Positions 1 to 6,179 of a DNA stretch of 22,613 nucleotides are shown in pieces. The stretch comes from WJLC01 sp964600865 (GTDB lineage Archaea; Nanobdellota; Nanobdellia; Pacearchaeales; GW2011-AR1), in contig CAZRJP010000012.1 in the NCBI GenBank assembly GCA_964600865.1, positions 1-22,613 on the forward strand, written 5' to 3'. Position 1 is the first letter of the stretch; each line of letters starts with the position of its first letter. Below the pieces are notes generated by a model. It searched no databases. It was not told the DNA's origin and saw only the letters and a program-made list of their open reading frames with translations. The position numbers and the translations under genes are program-made.

Positions 1-1
1 G

Positions 2-166
2 GTTGAGACAAAATATCCGAAAGAAACAGTAAGCAAAAAATCTTGGAATCCCCTCAATTATTCAGGAGAAATAGATGAAACCTCATTTCAGAGAATAACC
101 CCTTTATCCAACCAACAAAAAACCAACAAAATCTCCTCCACGAATTCTCTCAATTTTATTCAATAA
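2..166 (+). CDS. C-terminal end of an unidentified protein (partial)
   Basis: One plus-strand frame stays open from the window edge for 54 codons and stops with TAA at 164-166; the other two plus frames close almost at once. The encoded tail is polar, rich in Ser, Thr, Asn and Lys, and begins VETKYPKETVSKKSWNPLNY. No domain is recognisable. The stop lies just before the TATA box of the antiporter gene, which fits a gene ending there. The start is outside the window, and a chance ORF in AT-rich DNA is possible. Confidence 0.45.
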   Translation, partial: VETKYPKETVSKKSWNPLNYSGEIDETSFQRITPLSNQQKTNKISSTNSLNFIQ

Positions 167-167
167 A

Positions 168-175
168 TTTATAAG
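168..175 (+). promoter_or_regulatory. TATA box of the antiporter gene
   Basis: TTTATAAG lies 60 bp before the ATG at 228. A start site about 25 bp downstream (near 197) would leave a leader of about 30 nt ending in a purine-rich GAG just before the ATG. Most other genes here have the box only 25 bp from the ATG. Confidence 0.4.
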
Positions 176-227
176 TAAAGAATATCCTTTAATATTAAAG
201 CAAATAGAAAACAAAAAGAGATGAAAA

Positions 228-1940
228 ATGTTTAACCCATTTACACAATTTGGACTTATAATTTTAGTAGTTTTAGGAGTATCTATAATCATACGATTGC
301 TTAAACAACCTTTAATAATTGGTTATATCTTGTCAGGAATTTTAGTGGGTCCTTTTGTTCTCAATCTAATTCAGGAAAGTGCAACTCTGAATGTTTTTTC
401 TGAAATGGGAATTGCTTTTTTATTATTTATAGTTGGATTACATCTATCTCCAAAGGTAATAAAAGAAGTTGGTAAAGTTTCTTTAATTACTGGATTAGGT
501 CAAATATTGTTCACTTCTTTAATTGGTTATACCATTGGAATAATGCTTGGATTCTCAATAATAACTTCTATTTATATAGCAATTGCATTAACATTTTCTT
601 CAACAATTATAATAATGAAACTTCTTTCTGATAAAGATGCTTTAGAAAAACTTTATGGAAAAATATCAATAGGGTTCTTATTAGTTCAAGACCTAGTAGT
701 TATTTTAATTTTAATTGCTGTTTCTTCTTTAGCAAGTGGAACAGAAGCAAGCAATGTCCTTTTTTCAACAATTATAAAGGGTCTAGCTCTTATAGGAATA
801 TTAATCCCTATTAGTTATTATGTCCTTCCAAAATTAAGTGATTTCTTTGCAAAATCACAGGAATTCTTATTTGTATTTGCTATTTCTTGGGGATTTGGCC
901 TGTCTCTTTTGTTTGTTTATGTTGGTTTTTCTATTGAGGTAGGAGCATTAATAGCAGGAATTATGCTTTCAATGTCTCCTTATAGTTTTGAAATTAGTTC
1001 AAAACTAAAACCATTAAGAGATTTCTTCATAATTTCTTTCTTTATAATTTTAGGAAGTCAAATGGCTTTTACAGATATAACTCATTTAATAGTTCCTGCG
1101 ATAATCTTCTCAGCATTTATTTTAATTGGTAATCCATTAATAGTGATGATTTTAATGGGCATTTTAGGATACAGCAAAAAAATAGGATTTATGGCAGGGT
1201 TAACAGTAGCCCAAATCTCAGAATTCTCCTTGATTTTAATTGCACTAGGTGTTAAAACAGGAGCATTAGAACAAGAGATTCTATCTTTTGTTACAATAAT
1301 AGGATTATTAACTATTGCAGGTTCAACATATATGATAATTTATTCTGAAGCAATATTCAGTAAAATATCTAAATTTTTGACAATTTTTGAAAGAAAAAAG
1401 ATTAGAGAAAAAAATATTCCTAAAAAGGATTATGATTATGTTCTTTTAGGGTATAACAGAATAGGATTTTCAATAATAAAGGCATTTTCAAAAATAACAA
1501 AGAACTTTTTAGTTGTAGATTACAATCCAAAAACTGTTAAGAGATTACAAAAAGATGGAATTAGTGCAGTTTATGGGGATGTAGATAATTCAGAATTTCT
1601 AGAAGATTTAGGAATTTGTAAATCTTCTGTAATTGTTTCAACAATTCCTGAAAAAGAAACAAACCAATTAGTTTTAGATGTTTTAGAAAGAAACAAATCA
1701 AACTCAATAGTTATTTTAACAGGAAGACAGATTACAGATGCCTTAGAACTATATAATTCTGGAGCAGATTATGTAATACTCCCTCATTTTTTAGGAGGAA
1801 AATATGCTGCAAAATTAATTGAAACAGCAAAAAAAGATGATAAAGCGTATAAAAAAGAAAGAGTAAAGGAATTAAAAGCATTAAATAAAAGATTAAAAAT
1901 TGGACATAAACATCCTAAAATTGAAAAGGATAAAGAATAA
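228..1940 (+). CDS. CPA2-family monovalent cation/H+ antiporter with C-terminal RCK (TrkA-N) domain, KefB/KefC-like
   Basis: This 570-residue protein is a membrane antiporter that would exchange K+ or Na+ for protons. Residues 1 to about 375 are a run of about 12 hydrophobic helices typical of the Na+/H+ exchanger fold, including GYILSGILVGPFVLN near the N-terminus and FLLVQDLVVILIL mid-domain, where an acidic residue (VQD) sits as in Kef/NapA proteins. Residues of about 405 to 530 form a Rossmann-type RCK domain: YDYVLLGYNRIG is the nucleotide-binding turn and VVDYNP ends strand 2 in the acidic residue that holds the ribose. The tail is Lys-rich. No KefF/KefG-like partner is nearby, so glutathione gating as in E. 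coli Kef is not indicated; nucleotide or redox control through RCK is more likely. Family is confident, ion is not. Confidence 0.9.
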   Translation: MFNPFTQFGLIILVVLGVSIIIRLLKQPLIIGYILSGILVGPFVLNLIQESATLNVFSEMGIAFLLFIVGLHLSPKVIKEVGKVSLITGLGQILFTSLIGYTIGIMLGFSIITSIYIAIALTFSSTIIIMKLLSDKDALEKLYGKISIGFLLVQDLVVILILIAVSSLASGTEASNVLFSTIIKGLALIGILIPISYYVLPKLSDFFAKSQEFLFVFAISWGFGLSLLFVYVGFSIEVGALIAGIMLSMSPYSFEISSKLKPLRDFFIISFFIILGSQMAFTDITHLIVPAIIFSAFILIGNPLIVMILMGILGYSKKIGFMAGLTVAQISEFSLILIALGVKTGALEQEILSFVTIIGLLTIAGSTYMIIYSEAIFSKISKFLTIFERKKIREKNIPKKDYDYVLLGYNRIGFSIIKAFSKITKNFLVVDYNPKTVKRLQKDGISAVYGDVDNSEFLEDLGICKSSVIVSTIPEKETNQLVLDVLERNKSNSIVILTGRQITDALELYNSGADYVILPHFLGGKYAAKLIETAKKDDKAYKKERVKELKALNKRLKIGHKHPKIEKDKE

Positions 1941-2167
1941 AATGCCTCTAAAAATCCCCTAACTTTTGATAGTGAAAATATAAACAATTTTTTTAAAAAA
2001 CTTTGGCCATCAATAAAAGTTCTTGGCCACTTAATTTGGATAGGTTTAATTATTTATTTTTTTATAGATATATAGAATCTGGCAATAATTATTCTTTTAT
2101 ATTTTCAATGGTTCTTTTGGGAATGTTATTAAAAGAAATTTATTCTAAGTGGAGAAAAAATAAATAA
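1941..2167 (+). pseudogene. Frameshifted or decayed small membrane-protein ORF behind the antiporter gene
   Basis: The antiporter stop codon is followed, in the same frame, by 44 more open codons encoding a hydrophobic segment (LGHLIWIGLIIYFFI) before a TAG at about 2073. Overlapping it in the -1 frame is a second hydrophobic stretch (SFIFSMVLLGMLLKEIY) with a basic end SKWRKNK and a stop at 2165-2167. The frames join at a run of seven T (2057-2063). Corrected by one base, they give a coherent two-helix protein of about 75 residues. No ATG, GTG or TTG start lies in the first frame. It may be a decayed gene, a lost C-terminal part of the antiporter, a sequencing indel in the T run, or programmed -1 slippage. 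Nothing identifies its function. Confidence 0.35.
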
Positions 2168-2170
2168 ACA

Positions 2171-2602
2171 TCATTTAGATTTTTCTATTAACTCAATAAA
2201 AAATCTTTCAGGTTTATTATCCTTATAATATCTATAATAACCTGGTTTTATTTTAATCTTTTTAATGAGCCTTTTTTTAATAATCTCTTTGTCGGATTTT
2301 TTAGGTTTCCAAGAATTTCTAAGCTTTTTATTAAATTCTCTTAAATCAATTGATTTCCTTCTCTTAAATCCCCTTTTTTTCATCTCCTTTTTAATTTCTA
2401 AAAACCTCTCTTTCAAATATTTTAATTTATTTTTAAAAAATAAAATATGTCCCTTTCCTAATTTATAACTTTTAGGAATGTCATTAAAATGAGTGTCAGG
2501 ATGTTTTCTAACATATCCAAATAACTTTAGGATTTCATTATACTCAGCAATTAAATGCTGATCAGCTAGATACTTAGGTTTAATTAAATTAATTCTTACC
2601 AT
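2171..2602 (-). CDS. Pyrimidine-dimer DNA glycosylase/AP lyase, T4 endonuclease V (DenV)-like
   Basis: The protein (143 residues; T4 enzyme 138) should cut the glycosidic bond at UV-induced cyclobutane pyrimidine dimers and nick the resulting abasic site. It follows T4 DenV along its length: RINL at 3-6, ADQHLIAEYNE at 13-23 including the catalytic glutamate at position 23, FGYVRKH near 28, GKGHILFF (T4: GAGHVTFF), KKRGF, and a C-terminal YYRYYKDNKP like the T4 WYKYYGK. Residue 2, whose free alpha-amino group is the nucleophile in T4, is Val instead of Thr; the amine remains available if Met is removed. A TATA-like TTATAATC about 25 bp upstream suggests a leaderless mRNA. It lies downstream of the ribosomal-protein operon but probably has its own promoter. 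This family is best known from phages and some bacteria, so transfer is likely. Confidence 0.85.
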   Translation of the reverse strand: MVRINLIKPKYLADQHLIAEYNEILKLFGYVRKHPDTHFNDIPKSYKLGKGHILFFKNKLKYLKERFLEIKKEMKKRGFKRRKSIDLREFNKKLRNSWKPKKSDKEIIKKRLIKKIKIKPGYYRYYKDNKPERFFIELIEKSK

Positions 2603-2639
2603 ATAATTTAAAGAAGAATAGATTATAATAATTCTACTA

Positions 2640-3230
2640 TTATCGACTCAAGTTTTGTTTTTGAGATGGTGCAGATTTAACCTGCTTTTTAGATTGGTGT
2701 TTAGCCTGTTTATGTTTTTTCTTACTCATTTTTTTTGCTTCTTCAGCAACAGCAGCTTTTTTCTCTTTAGTTTCTTTCTCACTTTCTTTTTTCTCAGAAT
2801 CTTCCTTTTTACGTGCTTCTTTAAGAGATTTATTCATATCTTGACTTTTTTTAGGCTTTTTACTTGCAGATTCTTTAGCTACCTTATTTATTTTCTCTTC
2901 TCGTGCTTTTTTATCTTTCAACTTTTTAGGTAATTCTACAAGTTTAGCAGAAACAGTTCCATTAGAGTTCAAACTTGCTTTAACTTTAACTTTATGAGGA
3001 GGATTTTTTATTCCTCTCCTCCATAAGAATTGATTAAGATATGTATCTAATTTAATTTTATTTAAATCTCTATCTCTAATTTTCATATGTCTAACTAAGA
3101 ACTCTTTTATTGTTTTTACAGCCTTATTTGTCTTTTTATATCTAGGCACAACCCTACATTTCTCTCTAAGTGGGATAATATATTCTTTTTCTTCAACATT
3201 ATTTTTTTTATCTTGTTTTTTCTTTGCCAT
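2640..3230 (-). CDS. rpl31e: Ribosomal protein eL31 with long Lys/Glu-rich C-terminal tail
   Basis: This is a large-subunit protein located near the tunnel exit. Residues 16 to about 100 are the eL31 domain: an N-terminal strand with IIPLREKCRVVPRYKK, the helix KTIKEFLVRHMK, LDTYLNQFLWRRGIKNPP, and the strand HKVKVKASLN. Archaeal eL31 is usually about 80-100 residues. Here about 95 further residues follow that are almost entirely Lys, Glu, Ser and Ala, probably disordered or a charged coiled coil. The gene is the last of the usual archaeal eS19-eL39-eL31 set, 27 nt after eL39. The tail is in frame with no sign of a frameshift, and uS2 in this window has a similar extension at its other end. 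Confidence 0.9.
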   Translation of the reverse strand: MAKKKQDKKNNVEEKEYIIPLREKCRVVPRYKKTNKAVKTIKEFLVRHMKIRDRDLNKIKLDTYLNQFLWRRGIKNPPHKVKVKASLNSNGTVSAKLVELPKKLKDKKAREEKINKVAKESASKKPKKSQDMNKSLKEARKKEDSEKKESEKETKEKKAAVAEEAKKMSKKKHKQAKHQSKKQVKSAPSQKQNLSR

Positions 3231-3257
3231 TTTATTCTAAAGATATTAAAAGTCTTA

Positions 3258-3461
3258 TTAACCGTAGTGGAATCTTTTAATTTTTCTTGGTTTAATTTTT
3301 AATTTAGTTCTTCTCCAGTTTCTTCTGTGCCTTGTCATATGAGATGGGTGTATCCTTTTTCCTACTCCAAACTTTTTGAGAACAGTCCAGACTGGAGCCC
3401 ACTTAGTCCTTTTTCGATGTTTAGCTAATCTTGCTTTTTTCTTTTTATTTTTTATTCCCAT
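3258..3461 (-). CDS. rpl39e: Ribosomal protein eL39
   Basis: This small basic protein lines the exit tunnel of the large subunit. The eL39 signature is clear: KKKARLAKHRKRTKWAPVW at the N-terminus and RHRRNWRRTKLKIK near the end. The usual archaeal length is about 51 residues; this one has 67, through extra residues in the middle (between VPVW-like and RRNW motifs) and a short tail IKRFHYG. It starts 1 nt after the eS19 stop, so it is translated from the same message, and eL31 follows. Confidence 0.9.
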   Translation of the reverse strand: MGIKNKKKKARLAKHRKRTKWAPVWTVLKKFGVGKRIHPSHMTRHRRNWRRTKLKIKPRKIKRFHYG

Positions 3462-3462
3462 T

Positions 3463-3909
3463 TTATTGAATATTCTCCATAAATTTTTTTCCTTTATCTG
3501 TTAATGTCCTTCCAGGTTTTTTACTTCTAACACCCTTAATATTTTTAGCAATTTCAGTTAAACCTGCTTTATCAAGTTGTTGTAATATTGTTCTTATAAT
3601 CTTTCCAGAAGCTTTCCTAAATTCTTCAGGAGTATGACCCCTATTTTTCTTGCTTCCATATTTTGTTCTAAGCCTATTAACTCCAACAACGCCTTTTTTG
3701 TAAACTTGTTTTAAAATACTTGCAGACCTTTTATTCCAGAAATCAGGATCATCTATTGGTCTTTTTTTACTAGGACCTGATTTAACATATTGTGCCCATT
3801 CAGGCATTTTAATTTCAGGAATTTGTTTTAAAGCAGAAGCTAATTTTAGGTTATATTCTTGAGGATGTATTTCATATACTGGATTTCCCATTTTCATTAT
3901 ATTAAACAC
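3463..3909 (-). CDS. rps19e: Ribosomal protein eS19
   Basis: This small-subunit protein is needed for 18S/16S-type head assembly in archaea and eukaryotes. Family motifs run in order: MPEWAQYVKSG, KKRPIDDPDFWNKRSASILK, VYKKGVVGVNRLRTKYGSKK, RGHTPEEFRKASGKIIR, and TILQQLDKAGL. The longest frame begins at 3909, but the natural start is more likely the third Met, MGNPVYEIHP (ATG 3891-3889), or the second at 3897: a TATA-like TTATAATA at about 3917-3924 lies about 25 bp upstream of them. A second TATA box at 4009-4016 may give a longer, structured leader. It is the first gene of the eS19-eL39-eL31 operon. Confidence 0.92.
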   Translation of the reverse strand: MFNIMKMGNPVYEIHPQEYNLKLASALKQIPEIKMPEWAQYVKSGPSKKRPIDDPDFWNKRSASILKQVYKKGVVGVNRLRTKYGSKKNRGHTPEEFRKASGKIIRTILQQLDKAGLTEIAKNIKGVRSKKPGRTLTDKGKKFMENIQ

Positions 3910-3914
3910 ACTAC

Positions 3915-3990
3915 ATATTATAATGCAAGTGTTTGATTTTCAGGCAACCCTTTCGGATTTAGATTCACTTAATAAGTGATTCAACCTATT
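3915..3990 (-). promoter_or_regulatory. Potential structured leader or small RNA upstream of eS19
   Basis: A TATA box at 4009-4016 predicts minus-strand transcription from about 3987, nearly 100 nt before the eS19 start. The transcript would contain a hairpin at 3965-3979 (TCACTT/AAGTGA around a short loop) and a 5-bp hairpin capped by a GAAA tetraloop at 3946-3959. The strand AAGTG (3966-3970) can pair either with CACTT in the first hairpin (3974-3978) or with a second CACTT at 3927-3931 that would enclose the tetraloop hairpin. Mutually exclusive pairings suggest a switch or autoregulatory leader. No known family is recognised and this is inference. Confidence 0.3.
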
Positions 3991-4008
3991 TTTATTCAGA
4001 AGAGTTGG

Positions 4009-4016
4009 TTTATAAA
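4009..4016. promoter_or_regulatory. Palindromic TATA box between eS19 and the nucleotidyltransferase gene
   Basis: TTTATAAA reads the same on both strands. On the minus strand it would drive the eS19 leader; on the plus strand its start site near 4040 leads toward 4117, although a closer plus-strand box (AATTTAAG at about 4087-4094) fits that gene better. Confidence 0.4.
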
Positions 4017-4116
4017 GTTTTAGGATTTAGCACTTTTTGGAATTTATAATGTATCCCTTAAAAAATGTATTCTCTCTTGCAGATATTAATTTAAGTTTTA
4101 GAATCTTTTTTGTTTT

Positions 4117-4869
4117 ATGAATCCTTATGAAGAAACTAAAAAAAGAATGGATCTTGCAGAGAGGGTTTCACAAGATTTTTGTGATTGTCTTGGAGTTGTT
4201 TTAACAGGTTCTGTAGCTTATTCTCCTAATCTTAATGTATCTAAAGAGTCTGATATTGATTTAATGGTCATTACTGATGACCTGAAGAAAACTCTCCCAA
4301 TGTTAATTGAAAATAAAAGGGAGAGAAAATCATTAGAATCTAGATTTTTTGAAGGATATTGCATAAAAAGAGAGATTGAAGGAATCCCAGTAAGCACACA
4401 TGTTTTAAGCAAGGATGCTTTGGATATCATTTCAAAATGTTTTGTAGCAGACATTAGAGTATATCGCCCAACAGCAAAAAATGATTTCTATAATCTGCAG
4501 GGATTTGAATCAAATAAATATAGTTATTTTATTAAGAATATTTCTTTGGATGAATTAAATGGTGTTAGAACAATAGTTCCAGTATCATTTATTTATAATG
4601 ATAGATACTATATTGGAGTTCATAGAGATAAATTTTTAAGCAATCCCATAATTTTAAAGGAAAGAGAGGATTATATTTCTAAAAGTTTAGATAAATTATG
4701 GAACATAGTTGCTGAAAATCTTTGTGATGAGTCTAAAAGGATTTATAATAGAGTAGATTTAGATGAGATGAATGTGCTGAATTCTTTGGCCAAGAAAGAT
4801 AAAATGTCTTCTGAAATTAAATCTATAATAATGAAAAAAACAAAGTTTTATGTCTCTAAATATATTTAA
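4117..4869 (+). CDS. Nucleotidyltransferase-fold protein (Pol beta superfamily), function unknown
   Basis: In this 250-residue protein residues 26-52 carry the nucleotidyltransferase hallmark: hydrophobic strand, GS at 31-32, then SDIDLMVI with metal-binding Asp46 and Asp48. The spacing between GS and DxD fits stand-alone MNT-type domains. I cannot place the third catalytic carboxylate with confidence; the expected strand reads GIPVSTHVL and offers Ser/His, so the enzyme may use a different residue or be inactive. The C-terminal 120 residues are helical and unrecognised. No HEPN partner is next to it, so a MNT/HEPN toxin-antitoxin pair is not supported. A TATA-like element about 27 bp upstream implies a leaderless mRNA. 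The gene converges on the phosphoesterase gene with only 2 nt between stops. Confidence 0.7.
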   Translation: MNPYEETKKRMDLAERVSQDFCDCLGVVLTGSVAYSPNLNVSKESDIDLMVITDDLKKTLPMLIENKRERKSLESRFFEGYCIKREIEGIPVSTHVLSKDALDIISKCFVADIRVYRPTAKNDFYNLQGFESNKYSYFIKNISLDELNGVRTIVPVSFIYNDRYYIGVHRDKFLSNPIILKEREDYISKSLDKLWNIVAENLCDESKRIYNRVDLDEMNVLNSLAKKDKMSSEIKSIIMKKTKFYVSKYI

Positions 4870-4871
4870 AA

Positions 4872-5867
4872 TTAAATACTGCATCTTTTAATTGTTTCCC
4901 TCGGATTAAATAAGTTAAATTCAACTATTGAAATTTTTTTATCTATGTTATCATTTCCAGAAGAAATGCTAAGAGTATTTCCTATTTTTTCAATAAAATT
5001 TCCAGATAACTTAACTGTTTCATGAATATGTCCATGAAGACTCACTAAAGGTTGTTTTTCTTTTATAATTTTTTTAATAGCTTTGCTTCCAACGTGATTT
5101 TTTTGAGAAACCATATCTAAAGAGGTATTATATGGGGGGGAGTGAGTAACAAGAATTAATTTTCTTGGATTTTTATCTTTTGTTAGTTTTTGCAAATCTC
5201 TTTCAATATTGTTTTTTCTATTAGATAAATTAAATTTTTTATCTGTTGAATTGTTTATCTTTCCTTGGAGAATAAAGCGTCCTCTTTTTTTTGTTTCTTT
5301 TTCATTAGCAAGATCTAATTTTTCCCAGTCTTTAAATAAAAAAGGAGTAAGAGGCACGTAGGAATATCCTATGATTTTAAATTTTTCATGGAGAGAAATA
5401 CATTTGTTTTGTATTACTTTATATCCTCCTTTTTTTTGATTTTTTTTCAAAACATTCAGGTTTTTTTTAAAATCATCATTACCTAGTAAAAGAAATACGT
5501 TGCATTTTTGATTTTTCTTATGAAATTTACAGATCAATGGAATTAATTTTTTTTCTAAGAATTTTTTTTGTTTTGCAGGAGTTCTATTCTTTTTATCTTT
5601 AGGAAGCAAATCTCCCCCAATTATAATTGAATCTGCTTTTGTTTCATTTGCCCTATTAAATAATTTTTTATACTGTATAAGATTTCCATGGATATCAGAA
5701 GTATAAATAATATTGAATTCTCTCTCATCTATTGATGCATGGGGAAAACAAAGTCGTCTTAATGCATCTCTAATCACTTCTGACTTACTAGAGTATAAAT
5801 CTCTTTTTACTAATTTTTGGGCTTTTTCCATTAAGCTTTTAGTTAATCTTACCTGAATTGTTTGCAT
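4872..5867 (-). CDS. Ribbon-helix-helix / calcineurin-like metallophosphoesterase fusion
   Basis: Two domains are fused in one 331-residue frame. Residues 1-42 are a ribbon-helix-helix DNA-binding domain of the CopG/NikR type: strand TIQVRLTKSLM, then a helix and the SKSEVIRDALRRL helix. Residues 51-305 are a metallophosphoesterase with all motifs: SDIHGN (Asp58, His60), GGDLLP (Asp86), LGND (Asn130, Asp131), THSPP (His242) and GHIH (His280, His282). The enzyme half should hydrolyse a phosphomono- or diester with two bound metals; the substrate is unknown. The start codon lies inside a perfect 20-bp palindrome, the kind of site a dimeric RHH domain binds, and a TATA box lies 25 bp upstream, so autorepression is likely. 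I know no well-described protein of this architecture. Confidence 0.85.
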   Translation of the reverse strand: MQTIQVRLTKSLMEKAQKLVKRDLYSSKSEVIRDALRRLCFPHASIDEREFNIIYTSDIHGNLIQYKKLFNRANETKADSIIIGGDLLPKDKKNRTPAKQKKFLEKKLIPLICKFHKKNQKCNVFLLLGNDDFKKNLNVLKKNQKKGGYKVIQNKCISLHEKFKIIGYSYVPLTPFLFKDWEKLDLANEKETKKRGRFILQGKINNSTDKKFNLSNRKNNIERDLQKLTKDKNPRKLILVTHSPPYNTSLDMVSQKNHVGSKAIKKIIKEKQPLVSLHGHIHETVKLSGNFIEKIGNTLSISSGNDNIDKKISIVEFNLFNPRETIKRCSI

Positions 5868-5882
5868 TACTATAGTAATGCA
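5863..5882. promoter_or_regulatory. Perfect 20-bp palindrome over the start codon of the RHH-phosphoesterase gene (putative operator)
   Basis: TGCATTACTATAGTAATGCA is identical to its reverse complement. It includes the ATG (5867-5865 on the minus strand) and ends 6 bp from the TATA box, so a protein bound here would block initiation at a leaderless promoter. Because the gene downstream begins with a ribbon-helix-helix domain, this is the obvious candidate for its own operator. Confidence 0.65.
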
Positions 5883-5888
5883 TTTTAA

Positions 5889-5896
5889 TTTATAAA
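5889..5896 (-). promoter_or_regulatory. TATA box of the RHH-phosphoesterase gene
   Basis: TTTATAAA centred 25 bp before the ATG at 5867, which predicts a transcript starting at or next to the start codon. The palindromic operator fills the space between. Confidence 0.6.
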
Positions 5897-5901
5897 GTTT
5901 C

Positions 5902-6177
5902 TTATTCCTTTCTAACAGGCTTTCTCCATTGTTTTAAAACAATTGTAAATCCAATAACCCTTGCAGTATATCTTTTTCCAAGTTTTTCTAAAATCTCATT
6001 GGAATATTCTTTTACTTTTTTCTTACCTTCTTTGCCTTGGCTTCTAGCAGAAGATAAAACAGAAATCTTTACATTTTTATGACTCTTGAACATATTTTTA
6101 ATTCCAGAGATAAAATTATCTGTAACTCTTTGTTTTCCTAATTGCAAATGTCCTATGATTGTTTTTTCTTTTGCCAT
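5902..6177 (-). CDS. CRS1/YhbY (CRM) domain RNA-binding protein
   Basis: This 91-residue protein matches the stand-alone CRM domain, found on pre-50S particles in bacteria and in archaea as a single-domain protein. Visible signatures are IIGHLQLGKQRVTDNFISGI (in place of the GKxGxT loop), the strand VKISVLSSA, a Lys-rich helix, EILEKLGKRYTARVIGFTIVLKQ as the last helix and strand, and the terminal WRKPV. The expected role is binding rRNA during ribosome assembly. It begins 2 nt after the stop of the Nudix/NFACT-R gene, so the two are probably co-transcribed, which suggests a shared ribosome or tRNA-linked function. Confidence 0.8.
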   Translation of the reverse strand: MAKEKTIIGHLQLGKQRVTDNFISGIKNMFKSHKNVKISVLSSARSQGKEGKKKVKEYSNEILEKLGKRYTARVIGFTIVLKQWRKPVRKE

Positions 6178-6179
6178 AT

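Noticed and set aside
104..292. 62-codon minus-strand frame across the antiporter start
   Set aside because: Overlaps the promoter and 5' end of a well-supported gene and has no recognisable features.
2655..2933. Phe-rich plus-strand frame
   Set aside because: It is the antisense of the Lys-rich tail of eL31 (AAA/AAG read backwards as TTT/CTT).
4117..5867. Toxin-antitoxin pair formed by the nucleotidyltransferase and the RHH protein
   Set aside because: The genes converge on opposite strands with separate promoters, and the RHH part is fused to an enzyme of its own; no shared operon supports it.
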